Origin: Paenibacillus bovis | GTDB taxonomy: Bacteria; Bacillota; Bacilli; Bacillales; Bacillaceae_C | Direction of reading: 5' to 3' | Assembly (NCBI GenBank): GCA_007679095.1 | Contig: VEFU01000004.1 | Location: forward strand, 1-64,000 | Length of the DNA: 64,000 nt | Shown here: positions 49,243-61,697 of the stretch, in pieces | Numbering within the stretch: position 1 is the stretch's first letter | How the letters are laid out: every line of letters begins with the position of its first letter | The notes under the pieces: generated by a model | Database searches by the model: none | What the model was told of the DNA's origin: nothing | The model's input: only the letters and a program-made list of their open reading frames with translations | Made by a program: the position numbers and the translations under genes

Positions 49243-49710
49243 TTGGAACAGTTTATTATTTTCATTATTATAGCGGTTGTCTCATTTCTTTTTAATCGAA
49301 ATAATAAAAATCAACAAAATGAAGGAAAACAATATAAAAATCCGCAACCAAGACCGAATGTTCCATCTCCACAAACATCTAATGAACAACGACAACAAAC
49401 AATGCGACCTGTTCAAAAGCAATTACGAGATTGGACGGAAAATAAAAATAGTACGCCAAGAAATGAGAATACCCAAGCAACTTCTCCTTTTGAGCGCAAA
49501 AGAGAAGAATTAGCATTAAAGATGGAAAAATTAAAGCAAGAAGAAGAGAAGTTGAAAAAAGAAGCGGATTTATATAGTCAACAAGTCGAGCAGATAAAAA
49601 CACATCCGAAACTTGCACTTCGATTTTCGCAGGAGGATGTATTAAACGGGATTGTTATGTCAGAGGTTTTAGGCCCGCCAAGATCCCGGAAGCCTTATCA
49701 AAGAAGGTAA
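49243..49710 (+). CDS. yqfB: YqfB-like membrane-anchored coiled-coil protein
   Basis: 155 residues of unknown function. An N-terminal membrane segment (about 2-18) is followed by a Gln/Asn/Pro-rich linker and then a charged coiled coil (about 85-125). It ends in a short motif LGPPRSRKPYQRR. It occupies the yqfB position behind floA. The name is by position more than by clear similarity. Start is TTG at 49243 after AAAGGGGTG. Confidence 0.7.
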   Translation: MEQFIIFIIIAVVSFLFNRNNKNQQNEGKQYKNPQPRPNVPSPQTSNEQRQQTMRPVQKQLRDWTENKNSTPRNENTQATSPFERKREELALKMEKLKQEEEKLKKEADLYSQQVEQIKTHPKLALRFSQEDVLNGIVMSEVLGPPRSRKPYQRR

Positions 49711-49748
49711 ATGAACAAACATATAAATAAGCGAGGAATTTTGTTATG

Positions 49749-49796
49749 AAACCCTCTTTCCACTCATACATATGAGAGGAAAGGGGGTTCTTTTTT
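49749..49796 (+). terminator. Strong hairpin terminator directly before yqfC
   Basis: AACCCTCTTTCC pairs with GGAAAGGGGGTT. An inner CTCAT/ATGAG stem extends the hairpin, and a T6 run ends at the yqfC start codon. The 3' arm contains the AAGGGGG ribosome site of yqfC. Confidence 0.85.
49765..49772 (+). promoter_or_regulatory. Candidate SigE -10 for yqfC-yqfD
   Basis: CATACATA matches the SigE -10 pattern YATACANT at seven of eight positions. It lies in the apical part of the terminator hairpin. Transcripts starting about seven bases further on would keep the ribosome site but lack a complete terminator stem. Confidence 0.4.
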
Positions 49797-50081
49797 ATGG
49801 CAAAAAAATGGGCTAACAAGGTAAAAAAATGGATGACCAACAAAATGGAACTTCCTGCCGATGTGATGATGGATTTCCCAAGAGTAACCGTAGTTGGGCA
49901 GTTCCATGTTTATATAGAAAACCATAAAGGACTTCTCGTCTTTAAGGACAATGAACTAAGACTGCTATTGAAGCAGGGACAACTACTTATTAAAGGTTCA
50001 GCCTTCGTGATTAAAACGATTCTTCCAGAAGAAATTTTATTAGAAGGAAAAATTGATGAAGTAATTTATATAAATGAATAG
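49797..50081 (+). CDS. yqfC: Sporulation protein YqfC
   Basis: 94-residue YabP/YqfC family protein. In B. subtilis it is made under SigE in the mother cell and is found with yqfD. It begins with a basic stretch (KKWANKVKKWM), followed by PADVMMDFPRVTVVG. The ribosome site is inside the preceding terminator stem. yqfD follows 12 bases later. Confidence 0.92.
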   Translation: MAKKWANKVKKWMTNKMELPADVMMDFPRVTVVGQFHVYIENHKGLLVFKDNELRLLLKQGQLLIKGSAFVIKTILPEEILLEGKIDEVIYINE

Positions 50082-50093
50082 GGAGTGTCATGA

Positions 50094-51281
50094 TTGAAAA
50101 ACAAATGGACAACATTTTTCTTAGGTCGAGTTCTTATAAGATTAGAAGGAAGAGGGATAGAAAGATTATTAAATAAATTCACTCAAGCAGGGATTAGTAC
50201 TTGGAATATTAAAAGGAAGAAATCAGGAGCGGTTTATTTTTTTATTGCACTTCCAGATTTACATAAGGTTAGAAAAGCTGTAAGAAATAGCGATTGTACC
50301 ATTTCCTTTAAACGTGGGGAGGGTGTTCCCTTCCTCTGGAAAAGGGCCCTTCAAAATAGTGGTTTTTTAGTTGGAATCTTATTTTTCTTCCTCGTCGCAG
50401 GAATACTTTCTAATATTACATGGGGAATACAAGTGGAAGGAGCAGATCCTGAAACTGAACATCAAATCAGAAAAGAACTTGCAACTCTCGGTGTAAAAGT
50501 AGGAACTCCCCATATTTTTAGTGACAGACCAAATATGATTCAAAAAAAGTTAACAGAGAAAATTGATAATATAACATGGATTGGAGTCGAATTAAAAGGG
50601 ACAACCTATCAGTTCCAAGTTGTTCAAAAGACGGAACCGAAGCAACAGGTGGAAAAAAGTCCGGGTCATTTAGTTGCCAGTAAAAAGGCTGTAATTTCGC
50701 ATATGTTCGTAGAGAGAGGAAAGCCGATGGTAAAAATTAATCAATTTGTTGACAAAGGACAACTTCTCGTATCAGGAGCAATTGGTAAGGAAGAAGAAGA
50801 AATGATGGTTGTAGCTGAAGGGAAAGTCTGGGGTAAAACGTGGTATAAAACAACGGTGGAGTTTCCTTTAGATTCATCATTGCGTGTATTTACAGGGAAA
50901 GAAAAGAAAAAACATGCACTTGTATTTGGGAAATTTTCATTACCTGTTTGGGGATTTGGTAAAGCAGATTACACTCAATCTGAAACAGAAATAGAGAAAC
51001 ATGATTTATTCTTTCTAGGGTGGAAACTTCCCTTTGATTATGCAGAAATAACTACTCGAGAAAAAGAAAATTATCAAAGATCATTATCAGAAGAAGAAGC
51101 AATCGCTGCTGCAAAAAAATTTGCTCGTGAAGATATTAAAAAACATATTCCTGTGGATGCTAAGATAGATGAAGAATATATTTTGCAAGAGAAGGTAGAG
51201 AATGGTAAAGTAAAATTAACCATAAATTTTCAGGTGATTGAAAATATTGCAGAAGAAAAACCTATCATCCAAGGAGATTAA
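50094..51281 (+). CDS. yqfD: Sporulation protein YqfD
   Basis: 395 residues. A cytosolic N-terminus is followed by one membrane segment (about residues 95-115). A large outer domain, with a POTRA-like start, comes next. In B. subtilis it is part of the SigE-dependent yqfCD operon required for normal spore formation. Start is TTG at 50094 after GGGAGTG. It lies three bases before phoH. Confidence 0.92.
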   Translation: MKNKWTTFFLGRVLIRLEGRGIERLLNKFTQAGISTWNIKRKKSGAVYFFIALPDLHKVRKAVRNSDCTISFKRGEGVPFLWKRALQNSGFLVGILFFFLVAGILSNITWGIQVEGADPETEHQIRKELATLGVKVGTPHIFSDRPNMIQKKLTEKIDNITWIGVELKGTTYQFQVVQKTEPKQQVEKSPGHLVASKKAVISHMFVERGKPMVKINQFVDKGQLLVSGAIGKEEEEMMVVAEGKVWGKTWYKTTVEFPLDSSLRVFTGKEKKKHALVFGKFSLPVWGFGKADYTQSETEIEKHDLFFLGWKLPFDYAEITTREKENYQRSLSEEEAIAAAKKFAREDIKKHIPVDAKIDEEYILQEKVENGKVKLTINFQVIENIAEEKPIIQGD

Positions 51282-51284
51282 TAA

Positions 51285-52256
51285 ATGTCAGAAGAACAAG
51301 TTACTGTGAAAATTGATTTAGAAAGTCCTAACGAGGCTTTTGTATTATTTGGAAATGCTGATATTCATTTAAAGTTATTAGAAGAAAGTTTTAATGTCAC
51401 AATTGTAACACGTGGAGAAACCGTTAATGTTTCTGGTGAAGTACAAGCAGTTGAAAACACATCTGAAACAATTAGACAGTTGCAAAGGGTTATTAGAAAA
51501 GGTGTCCATATTAGTGAACGTGATGTCGAATATGCCTCTCGGTTAACAAAAGAAAATCGTCCAGAATTCTTCTCTGAGTTATTTGAAAAAGAAATAGCAA
51601 GGAATACGAAGGGAAAAGCGATACATGTTAAAACAGTTGGACAATTAGAATATATCGAAGCAATAAGAAAAAAGGACCTAGTATTTGGTATCGGTCCTGC
51701 GGGTACAGGTAAAACATATCTAGCTGTAGTAATGGCTGTGAACGCATTGAAAAATAATAAAGTAGATAAGATTATATTAACACGCCCAGCAATTGAAGCA
51801 GGGGAAAGCCTAGGGTTCTTACCTGGGGATTTAAAGGAAAAAGTAGACCCTTACTTAAGGCCGTTATATGATGCCTTACATGATGTATTAGGAGCAGAAC
51901 ATACACAAAGGTTGATTGATCGTGAAACAATCGAAATTGCACCATTAGCTTATATGCGTGGTAGAACATTAGATAATGCCTTTGTCATTCTGGATGAAGC
52001 CCAAAATACTACACAAGCACAAATGAAAATGTTCCTAACGAGGTTAGGATTTGGATCCAAGATGGTACTAACTGGTGATTCCACACAAGTTGATTTACCT
52101 AGAGGTGTAAAGTCTGGATTAGTGGCAGCGGAAGTTATTTTGAAGGATGTCTCAGGTATTTCGTTTATACACCTAACTTCTACTGATGTAGTCCGTCATC
52201 CACTTGTTGGAAGAATCATTGAAGCATACGAAAATAATGATGTATTACAAAACTAG
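51285..52256 (+). CDS. phoH: PhoH family ATPase
   Basis: 323-residue cytosolic P-loop ATPase. Walker A GPAGTGKTYLA is near residue 138 and Walker B VILDEAQNTT near 233. An N-terminal KH-like segment suggests RNA binding. It is commonly adjacent to ybeY, an rRNA maturation factor, as here with pgpH between them. Confidence 0.95.
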   Translation: MSEEQVTVKIDLESPNEAFVLFGNADIHLKLLEESFNVTIVTRGETVNVSGEVQAVENTSETIRQLQRVIRKGVHISERDVEYASRLTKENRPEFFSELFEKEIARNTKGKAIHVKTVGQLEYIEAIRKKDLVFGIGPAGTGKTYLAVVMAVNALKNNKVDKIILTRPAIEAGESLGFLPGDLKEKVDPYLRPLYDALHDVLGAEHTQRLIDRETIEIAPLAYMRGRTLDNAFVILDEAQNTTQAQMKMFLTRLGFGSKMVLTGDSTQVDLPRGVKSGLVAAEVILKDVSGISFIHLTSTDVVRHPLVGRIIEAYENNDVLQN

Positions 52257-52427
52257 TCATATGTCTGAAAATAACCTTCTACAGCTTCTTTTTCATAGCT
52301 ATAGAGGTTATTTTTTTCATTTTTCTTCTTTTTTCCATTAATAAACCAGTTTTTAGTGTATTTCATATGAAAACCTGCTATCATTTTAAATAATATAATA
52401 AGTGTAAATACGAGTATGGAGGTCCTT

Positions 52428-54617
52428 ATGAACTTTCAATCCTACATAAATAAAATTAGATCCTTTATTAGTTATAAGGTGTTTACAAGCCTCATTTATT
52501 TGATACTAGCAGCGTTAGTTTTATTTATTCTATATCATAATGTAAAGCCTGAAACTTACGAAGTGAATTCTCTATCTATTGCTGAAAAAACAATTCGTTC
52601 TCCTCGTACAGTAGTAGATGAATTAAAAACAGCAGAAGCGAAAGAGCTTGCTGCTGAAGAGGTTGGAAAAGCGTACGTTTACAAAAAAGAAATGGGTCAA
52701 AATCGTGTTTCCTTAATTGCGTCCATATTTGATTTTGTGGAAGAAACAAATAGGGAAATTACTAAATCCTCCCAAGAAATTGATCCGTCAGATGTAAATA
52801 AAATTGAATCCGTATTAGCCATTGAAAATCGTTTAAAAGTATTAAAATCAAAATTAAATGAAAACATATCAGAAGATGTGACTAAATCAATATCTAACGA
52901 AACATTAATAACATTATTAAATGCTGATCAAACGAATTTACAAAAAATGCGTGAGGTAGTTATAACGCAAGTCGAAGCAACGATGGCAGAGAAAATTCGT
53001 GAAGAGGATATTGATAATGCAAAGAATAGGCTCGAAGGTAGTATAAAAGAGATAGGGCTGTCATCTGCTGTAGAAAAAGCAGCTGCCGAACTAGGAAAAT
53101 ATGCTGTAGTAGCAAATGACTTGTACGACCCTGAACTAACAGAAGAAAGAAGAAAGCAAGCAATGGAAGAAGTAGAACCTATTCGGATTTTACAAGGTCA
53201 AATTATTGTTCAAGAAGGTCATTTTATTGATAAAGAAATTTATAGACAACTTGAAATGCTCGGATTACTCAAAAGTAATCCAAGTTCAAAACCGCTTTTC
53301 GGAGTTGCGCTTTTCGTTCTATTAACAATTGGGACAATATATTTTACCTTTGTGCGTTTAGGCTTTTCAAATGAAAAGAAACAAAATTATCTTCTATTAA
53401 CTAGTTTAATATTTATGATTTCGCTTGTAATTATGCAAATAATTAAAATGATGGAAGATACTAATATTAATGGGATTGCATTTATTATTCCGGCAGCTGT
53501 TGCACCAATGCTTATTAAAATCCTAATAAATGAACGTTTTGCATTAATCATGACGATAATATTATCAGCATGTGGAAGTATTGTGTTCAGTGATGGGATA
53601 TCTGGTGCAATAGATATTGAAATTGCTTTATATATATTATTTAGTGGTCTTGCGAGCATATTATTTATCCCAAGACGCAATGAAAGAAGCCATATTTTAA
53701 AAGCTGGATTATTCGTTGCAATCATTAATATATTAGTTATTTTGTTTTTAATTTTAGTTGGAGGCGGCCAGTTCTCTACGGCAGAGTATATTTATTATTT
53801 TATATATGCTATTGTTTCTGGATTACTTTCGTCCGTACTAACGATAGGGCTTTTACCATTTTTAGAGGCTGGGTTTGGCATTTTATCTACTATGAGATTA
53901 ATTGAATTATCAAACCCGAATCATCCGCTATTAAAGAAATTATTAACAGAAACTCCTGGAACGTATCACCATAGCGTTATGGTTGCGAATTTAGCTGAGT
54001 CAGCATGTGAAGCAATTGGTGCAAATGGTTTGTTAGCACGGGTAGGATGTTACTACCATGATGTTGGAAAAACGAAAAGACCACCGTTTTTTATTGAAAA
54101 TCAGGTGAATATTGAGAACCCACATGATCGATTACCACCTGAAACAAGTAAGGATATTATTATTGCGCATGCGACAGATGGTGCACGTGAATTAAGAAAG
54201 CATAAATTACCAAAAGAGATTGTTGATATCGCTGAACAACATCATGGTACATCATTATTGAAATACTTCTACTATAAGGCAAAAGAAAAGAATCCTGATG
54301 TCTTAGAAAAAGATTTTCGTTATCCAGGACCAAAGCCGCAAACAAGAGAAGCAGCAATTATTAGTTTAGCCGATAGTGTGGAAGCAGCGGTACGATCCAT
54401 GGCAAATCCGACTCAAGAGGAAATACGTTCGCTTGTAAATAAAATTGTTCAAGATAAGCTACAAGATAATCAGTTTGATGAATGTGATTTAACATTAAAG
54501 GAACTTAAAATCGTGACAGAAGGTTTCTGTGAGACATTAAATGGTATATTCCATTCACGGATTGAATATCCAGACTTTAAACAACAGAAGGTGATAACAG
54601 ATGACGCTTCAACTTGA
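52428..54617 (+). CDS. pgpH: Cyclic-di-AMP phosphodiesterase PgpH (7TM-HD)
   Basis: 729 residues. A first membrane segment and an extracytoplasmic 7TMR-HDED domain (about 40-290) are followed by a block of seven membrane segments (about 290-490). A C-terminal HD domain has [12 protein letters not shown] near 512 and CYYHDVGK near 544. It hydrolyses c-di-AMP. Start is ATG at 52428 after GGAGGT; an upstream start at 52416 would include that site. Confidence 0.95.
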   Translation: MNFQSYINKIRSFISYKVFTSLIYLILAALVLFILYHNVKPETYEVNSLSIAEKTIRSPRTVVDELKTAEAKELAAEEVGKAYVYKKEMGQNRVSLIASIFDFVEETNREITKSSQEIDPSDVNKIESVLAIENRLKVLKSKLNENISEDVTKSISNETLITLLNADQTNLQKMREVVITQVEATMAEKIREEDIDNAKNRLEGSIKEIGLSSAVEKAAAELGKYAVVANDLYDPELTEERRKQAMEEVEPIRILQGQIIVQEGHFIDKEIYRQLEMLGLLKSNPSSKPLFGVALFVLLTIGTIYFTFVRLGFSNEKKQNYLLLTSLIFMISLVIMQIIKMMEDTNINGIAFIIPAAVAPMLIKILINERFALIMTIILSACGSIVFSDGISGAIDIEIALYILFSGLASILFIPRRNERSHILKAGLFVAIINILVILFLILVGGGQFSTAEYIYYFIYAIVSGLLSSVLTIGLLPFLEAGFGILSTMRLIELSNPNHPLLKKLLTETPGTYHHSVMVANLAESACEAIGANGLLARVGCYYHDVGKTKRPPFFIENQVNIENPHDRLPPETSKDIIIAHATDGARELRKHKLPKEIVDIAEQHHGTSLLKYFYYKAKEKNPDVLEKDFRYPGPKPQTREAAIISLADSVEAAVRSMANPTQEEIRSLVNKIVQDKLQDNQFDECDLTLKELKIVTEGFCETLNGIFHSRIEYPDFKQQKVITDDAST

Positions 54618-55071
54618 CATGATAGATGAAACAGAGCATTTATCAGAGGAAACATTACATTTAGTTGAAAATATTCTCCAATATGCAGCTGAAATCGAAA
54701 AGATAGAAGAGGATGCAGAACTTTCCGTTACTTTTGTGACGAATAATGCCATCCAAGAAATAAATAAATCATATCGCGGAAAAGATTATGCTACTGATGT
54801 AATATCATTTGCATTAGAGGAACTCGGCGAGGACGAAATTATAATAAAGGGTGTGGAAATGCCTCGGTTTTTAGGAGACATCATTATTTCTATTGAAAAA
54901 GCCCAGGAACAAGCAGCCGAATATGGACACTCTTTTGACCGCGAAATTGGATTTTTAGCTGTGCATGGATTTTTACATTTACTTGGCTATGATCATATGA
55001 ATGAAGAAGATGAGAAAAAAATGTTTACTAAGCAAAATGAAATACTAGAAGGTTATGGCCTTGGAAGGTAA
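54601..55071 (+). CDS. ybeY: Endoribonuclease YbeY
   Basis: 156-residue metalloprotein for 16S rRNA 3' maturation. The zinc site [11 protein letters not shown] is near residue 120. It overlaps the end of pgpH by 17 bases and the start of dgkA by 17 bases, suggesting coupling. Confidence 0.96.
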   Translation: MTLQLDMIDETEHLSEETLHLVENILQYAAEIEKIEEDAELSVTFVTNNAIQEINKSYRGKDYATDVISFALEELGEDEIIIKGVEMPRFLGDIIISIEKAQEQAAEYGHSFDREIGFLAVHGFLHLLGYDHMNEEDEKKMFTKQNEILEGYGLGR

Positions 55072-55450
55072 AAAAACATTCTCCATAATACGTCTCAAGT
55101 CTGCATTTAAATATGCCTTTCAAGGGATAAAATATGCGAGTACTGTGGAAAAAAATTTTAAGATCCATCTATTATGTGCTGTATTGGTATTATTTGTTTC
55201 CGCTTTTTTGGGATTGCAGGCGGTGGAATGGCTGTTTATCATCATCTCCATTTTTGGAGTAATGGCACTTGAACTTATAAATTCAGCGATTGAGCGAGTA
55301 GTGGATTTATCTACAACGGAAATCCATCCTTTAGCAAAACAAGCTAAAGATTTAGCTGCCGCAGCTGTACTTGTATATGCAATAATGGCTGTGATTATAG
55401 GAATCATTATACTAGGGCCAAAGTTAATACAGCTGATATTCAATCATTAA
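55055..55450 (+). CDS. dgkA: Undecaprenol / diacylglycerol kinase DgkA
   Basis: 131-residue integral membrane kinase with three hydrophobic segments. The catalytic signature [12 protein letters not shown] is near residue 70. The Gram-positive enzyme phosphorylates undecaprenol. Start is ATG at 55055 inside ybeY. Confidence 0.95.
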   Translation: MALEGKKTFSIIRLKSAFKYAFQGIKYASTVEKNFKIHLLCAVLVLFVSAFLGLQAVEWLFIIISIFGVMALELINSAIERVVDLSTTEIHPLAKQAKDLAAAAVLVYAIMAVIIGIIILGPKLIQLIFNH

Positions 55451-55481
55451 ATAGTCTGGTACAAATGAATATAGATGGAAA

Positions 55482-55528
55482 GGCCGAACTATGGATGAAT
55501 TAATTCAATATAGTTCGGCTATTTTTAT
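55482..55528 (+). terminator. Terminator after dgkA
   Basis: GGCCGAACTAT pairs with ATAGTTCGGCT, with GAATTAATTC at the tip, then ATTTTTAT. Same stem family as 12924, 23815 and 32384. Confidence 0.88.
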
Positions 55529-57272
<1,744 letters not shown>

Positions 57273-57369
57273 CTTTTTTACAAATTTTGTCCAGTATTGT
57301 TCAGTCATATGGTGAAAAAATAGTATTGAAATACAATTATGCTCCAAACAATTGAAAGGCGGGATTAAA

Positions 57370-57513
57370 ATGTATGAATTCACGTGGAAAGTTTTTAAAG
57401 AGACGGGAAGTGTTGATACGTACCTGCTTCTAAAGGAACTTGAAAAAGAAGAACATATCGATATTCTGCCAAATGTAGAAAGCTCAAATGAAATAGATTA
57501 CCCAGTAACTTGA
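57370..57513 (+). CDS. yqzL: YqzL family small protein
   Basis: 47 residues, beginning MYEFTWKVFKETGSVDTYLL and ending DYPVT. Length and sequence match the YqzL family, which sits between era and recO in Bacilli. Function is unknown. AAAGGCGGG precedes the ATG. Confidence 0.93.
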   Translation: MYEFTWKVFKETGSVDTYLLLKELEKEEHIDILPNVESSNEIDYPVT

Positions 57514-57569
57514 AATTATGCCCCGTATGCAGTCCAAGATTACTGTATTAAAGGGGTTGAAACTGTAAA

Positions 57570-58325
57570 ATGATAAATAAATTAGAAGGTATTGTCATAA
57601 GAACCACAGATTATGGTGAATCAAACAAAATAATCACCCTTTTTACAAGGGAGGCTGGGAAAATAGCAGGAATGGCTAGAGGGGCGAAAAAACCAAGCAG
57701 TCGTCTTTCTAGTAGTTCCCAGCTCTTTACATATGGTTATTTCGTAATACAAGGTGGTAATCGAGGATTAGGTATCTTACAACAAGGCGAAATGATATCA
57801 TCTTATCGATTTATTCGTGAAGATTTGTTTAAGACAGCTTATGCCACCTATATTGTTGAATTACTTGATAAAAGTACGAATGATAAAGAAACAAATCCTT
57901 ATTTATTCGAATTGTTAATGCAAAGTCTAAATTATATAAATGAAGAGTATGATCCTGATATAATAACGAATATTTTTGAAATGAAAATGCTCAATGTACT
58001 AGGATTATATCCAGAACTAAACAAATGTGCTATTTGTGGAAATACAGAAGCACATTTTGGATTTTCTATAAAAGAAAATGGATTAATATGTCATCTTTGT
58101 TATGAGAATGATCCACATTATTTTCCAATTTCACCCCATACTGTGAAATTACTAAGAGTATTTTATTTGTTAGATATACATCGTCTTGGTTCTATTTCAG
58201 TGAAAGAAAAAACAAAAAAAGAATTACGTGATGTAATATCAACATATTATGAAGAATATTCGGGTTTATACTTGAAGTCCAAACGATTTTTACAACAATT
58301 AGATTCATTGCGTGATAAAATCTAG
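57570..58325 (+). CDS. recO: DNA repair protein RecO
   Basis: 251 residues. An N-terminal OB fold ([17 protein letters not shown] near residue 5) is followed by a helical domain and a four-cysteine zinc site (CAICG near 152, CHLC near 174). It loads RecA with RecR and anneals strands. Confidence 0.95.
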   Translation: MINKLEGIVIRTTDYGESNKIITLFTREAGKIAGMARGAKKPSSRLSSSSQLFTYGYFVIQGGNRGLGILQQGEMISSYRFIREDLFKTAYATYIVELLDKSTNDKETNPYLFELLMQSLNYINEEYDPDIITNIFEMKMLNVLGLYPELNKCAICGNTEAHFGFSIKENGLICHLCYENDPHYFPISPHTVKLLRVFYLLDIHRLGSISVKEKTKKELRDVISTYYEEYSGLYLKSKRFLQQLDSLRDKI

Positions 58326-58334
58326 TAATAAACA

Positions 58335-58363
58335 TTGACTTTTTCTGTTAGTTAGTCTATTTT
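58335..58363 (+). promoter_or_regulatory. Candidate promoter for the glyQS leader
   Basis: TTGACT at 58335-58340 and TATTTT at 58358-58363 with a 17-base spacer. The -10 is only a partial match. Confidence 0.5.
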
Positions 58364-58374
58364 GTGTTATAGAA

Positions 58375-58590
58375 GAATTTAATATATATCTGCAGAGATA
58401 GAAAAGAGTAGCTGATTGTTCTCCATTTATAGCGAGCCTGGGATAGTGAAAGCCAGTGTATTGGAAGGTCAGTGAAGGCATTCTGGAGCAGTACAATAGA
58501 AAGTTGGCTACAATGTAGCAAATAGGGTGGAACCGCGGGTAACTCTCGTCCCTATGCTTTTATGAAAGCATAGAGACGGGAGTTTTTTAT
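58375..58590 (+). promoter_or_regulatory. T-box riboswitch controlling glyQ-glyS (tRNA-Gly)
   Basis: Compact leader typical of glyQS. The T-box core AGGGTGGAACCGCGGG is at 58524-58539. A long terminator (ACTCTCGTC and TATGCTTT pairing with AAAGCATA and ACGGGAGT, then T6) spans about 58541-58588. The UGGA sequence would pair with UCCA, fitting tRNA-Gly with discriminator U. GAAGGCA near 58474-58480 probably contains the GGC glycine specifier. Confidence 0.93.
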
Positions 58591-58688
58591 TTTGCAATGT
58601 TGTAACGTCTTTTATTTGTATTGTGGTTAGATTAGAAGGTAACTCCAAGACGGAAACAAACTAATGAAGAATGGAAAGGGTGATAGTA

Positions 58689-59585
58689 TTGAATATCCAA
58701 GAAATGATTTTGGCATTACAAAAACATTGGTCAGATTATGGATGTATTTTAATGCAAGCATACGATGTTGAAAAGGGTGCGGGAACGATGAGTCCCTATA
58801 CGTTTTTAAGGGCAATCGGTCCAGAGCCTTGGAATGTTGCTTATGTAGAACCTTCTAGGAGACCTGCTGATGGTAGATATGGAGATAATCCAAACCGTCT
58901 GTACCAGCATCACCAATTTCAAGTAATCATGAAGCCTTCTCCTGACAATATTCAGGAAATGTATTTAGACTCATTAAGAGCCCTTGGAATTGACCCGTTA
59001 GAACATGATATTCGCTTTGTCGAAGATAACTGGGAAAATCCATCACTAGGATGTGCTGGACTCGGTTGGGAAGTATGGCTAGATGGGATGGAAGTAACAC
59101 AATTTACTTATTTCCAGCAAGTTGGTGGCCTGGAATGTAAGCCAGTCTCTGTCGAATTAACATATGGGATTGAACGACTAGCTTCATATATTCAAAACAA
59201 GGAAAATGTCTTTGACTTAGAATGGACAGATGGCTTTACAATTAGAGATATATTTTATCAACCAGAGTATGAGCATTCTAAATATGCATTCGAGACATCT
59301 AATCAAGAAATGCTTCTACAATTATTTAATACATACGAAGCAGAAGCAAAAGAACAAATGAAGTTAGGACTTGTTCATCCTGCATATGATTATATTTTGA
59401 AATGTTCCCATGTATTTAATTTGTTGGATGCGAAAGGTGCTATTTCTGTAACAGAAAGAACAGCATACATTGGGAAAATGCGCACAATGGCTCGACAAGT
59501 AGCGAAAACCTTCTATGAAGAACGAGAAAAGCTTGGTTTTCCAATTTTACAGCATAAAAAGAAAGGGGGAGCTCAACATGAGTAA
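58689..59585 (+). CDS. glyQ: Glycyl-tRNA synthetase alpha subunit
   Basis: Catalytic subunit of the alpha2beta2 bacterial enzyme. From TTG 58689 the protein is 298 residues ([14 protein letters not shown]). It contains [19 protein letters not shown] and the class II motif region [22 protein letters not shown] at 58675-58682 supports this start; ATG at 58671 has no ribosome site. Expression is under the T-box. Confidence 0.97.
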   Translation: MNIQEMILALQKHWSDYGCILMQAYDVEKGAGTMSPYTFLRAIGPEPWNVAYVEPSRRPADGRYGDNPNRLYQHHQFQVIMKPSPDNIQEMYLDSLRALGIDPLEHDIRFVEDNWENPSLGCAGLGWEVWLDGMEVTQFTYFQQVGGLECKPVSVELTYGIERLASYIQNKENVFDLEWTDGFTIRDIFYQPEYEHSKYAFETSNQEMLLQLFNTYEAEAKEQMKLGLVHPAYDYILKCSHVFNLLDAKGAISVTERTAYIGKMRTMARQVAKTFYEEREKLGFPILQHKKKGGAQHE

Positions 59586-61635
59586 TCGTGACTTACTACT
59601 AGAAATTGGTATTGAAGAAATGCCAGCTCGCTTCGTATTAAATGCAATTAATAATCTTGGAAAACAAGTTGAAAATTGGCTCCAAGAAAACAAAATTACT
59701 TTTGGCGAAATTCAATTGTTTTCCACTCCTCGTAGACTTGCGATATTGATTCGAGCTGTAGCTGAATCACAGCAAGACATCGAAGAAGAAGCGAAAGGTC
59801 CTGCTAGAAAAATTGCGCAAGATGCAGATGGTAATTGGTCAAAAGCAGCTTTAGGTTTTGCCAGGTCACAAGGTGCATCTGTTGAAGATATATTTTATAA
59901 AGAAATAAAAGGAGTCGAATACGCTCATATAAGCAAATTTATTAAAGGGAAAAAATCAATAGAGCTTTTATCCGAGCTTGGGGATATCGTTACCCATTTA
60001 CACTTCCCGAATAATATGCGTTGGGGTAATTTGCAAATCCGATATGTTCGACCAATTAGATGGATTGTTGCCTTATTTGGTAATGAAACAATTCCTTTTA
60101 CGGTTGCAAATATTACGGCTAGCAATGTTTCATATGGTCATCGTTTCTTAGGCAATGAAATTGTGCTCCATGATCCAAAACATTATGAAGAGAAATTGGA
60201 AGAGCAATTTGTTATTGCAAACTATGATTGTCGTAAACAATTGATTGTGGAACAAATAAAGCAAATTGCTGAAAGCCAGCAATGGGATATTCCAATGGAT
60301 GAAGAGTTGTTGGAAGAAGTGACAAACTTAGTTGAGTATCCAACTGCTTTCTTTGGAACCTTTAATCAAGAGTTTTTACACCTGCCAGAAGAAGTTTTAG
60401 TGACTAGTATGAAGGAACATCAACGTTATTTTCCTGTTAAGAACAAACAAGGCGAACTGTTACCGTACTTTATCGGTGTTAGAAATGGAAATAATCATCA
60501 TCTCGATACGGTAGTAAAAGGAAATGAAAAAGTGCTAAGAGCTAGACTTTCGGACGCTGATTTCTTTTATCTTGAGGATCAAAAAATTCCGATAGATCAA
60601 TCACTTAAAAAATTAGAAAATATCATCTACCATGAAAAACTAGGTACCTTATCTGAAAAAGTAAGTAGAACAGTGCAAATAGCTTCTATACTTGGCAAAA
60701 TGGTGGATTTATCAGAGCTGGAACAAGAAAAAGCAGTGAAGGCAGCAGAAATTTCAAAGTTTGACCTTGTATCTAATATGGTAAATGAATTCCCTGAATT
60801 ACAAGGGGTTATGGGCGAAAAGTATGCTCTACAACAAGGTGTTGATCGTGATATTGCGCTTGCAATTAAAGAACATTATCAACCACAGCATGCAGATGAT
60901 GAAATTCCATCATCTAATATCGGTGCTATCGTTAGTCTTGCTGATAAGCTTGATTCCATTGTTTCATCCTTTGCAATTGGTTTAATTCCAACGGGATCAC
61001 AAGACCCATATGCACTAAGAAGACAAGCAACTGGAGTTATTAGGATGTTACTTGAATTCGACTGGAATATTTCTTTGGAACATGTGTTACAAGAAATTAT
61101 TGCGATAGAAAAAGCAGAAGAAGATGCGGAGCTATACAATCATTTAGAAGTATTCTTTAAATTACGATTAAAGTATTTATTGGAAGAAAAAGGTATTCGA
61201 CATGATATCATTGAAGCGGTATTAGCTGGATCCTTTAATGGAGTACCTGATATTGTTAACCGTGCAATTACACTTCAAAATAGAAGTAATGATACTCAAT
61301 TTAAAGGAATTATTGAATCGCTCTCTAGGGTCTTAAATATTGCAAGTAAAGCAGAAACTGATGAAGACATTGATACCTCCATATTCGAGAATGACTATGA
61401 ACTGAATCTATATAACGCATTGCAGCAATTAGCTGAAATAAATACCAAAACAAATTCAAGTGAGGAACGTTTTGAACAATTGGCATCCTTACAGCCTGCT
61501 ATTTCTAGCTACTTTGACAATACGATGGTAATGGCAAAAGAAGAAAAGCTTCGTAAAAATAGACTTGCCCAAATGAAAAAACTTTCAGACCTAATTGGAG
61601 CATATGCAGCAATGAATGAAATTATTGTAAAATAA
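59578..61635 (+). CDS. glyS: Glycyl-tRNA synthetase beta subunit
   Basis: 685 residues, tRNA-binding subunit with an HD-like and a C-terminal anticodon-binding region. It begins [19 protein letters not shown]. Start is ATG at 59578 after AAAGGGGGAG, overlapping the glyQ stop by eight bases. In B. subtilis ccpN and yqfL follow; here only yqfL does. Confidence 0.97.
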   Translation: MSNRDLLLEIGIEEMPARFVLNAINNLGKQVENWLQENKITFGEIQLFSTPRRLAILIRAVAESQQDIEEEAKGPARKIAQDADGNWSKAALGFARSQGASVEDIFYKEIKGVEYAHISKFIKGKKSIELLSELGDIVTHLHFPNNMRWGNLQIRYVRPIRWIVALFGNETIPFTVANITASNVSYGHRFLGNEIVLHDPKHYEEKLEEQFVIANYDCRKQLIVEQIKQIAESQQWDIPMDEELLEEVTNLVEYPTAFFGTFNQEFLHLPEEVLVTSMKEHQRYFPVKNKQGELLPYFIGVRNGNNHHLDTVVKGNEKVLRARLSDADFFYLEDQKIPIDQSLKKLENIIYHEKLGTLSEKVSRTVQIASILGKMVDLSELEQEKAVKAAEISKFDLVSNMVNEFPELQGVMGEKYALQQGVDRDIALAIKEHYQPQHADDEIPSSNIGAIVSLADKLDSIVSSFAIGLIPTGSQDPYALRRQATGVIRMLLEFDWNISLEHVLQEIIAIEKAEEDAELYNHLEVFFKLRLKYLLEEKGIRHDIIEAVLAGSFNGVPDIVNRAITLQNRSNDTQFKGIIESLSRVLNIASKAETDEDIDTSIFENDYELNLYNALQQLAEINTKTNSSEERFEQLASLQPAISSYFDNTMVMAKEEKLRKNRLAQMKKLSDLIGAYAAMNEIIVK

Positions 61636-61642
61636 ATTTTAT

Positions 61643-61679
61643 ATGAGCTTGTCAAATAAAGCCGACAAGCTCATTTTTT
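61643..61679 (+). terminator. Terminator after glyS
   Basis: ATGAGCTTGTC pairs with GACAAGCTCAT and ends in T6. Confidence 0.92.
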
Positions 61680-61697
61680 CCGAAAGGAGGGCATCTG

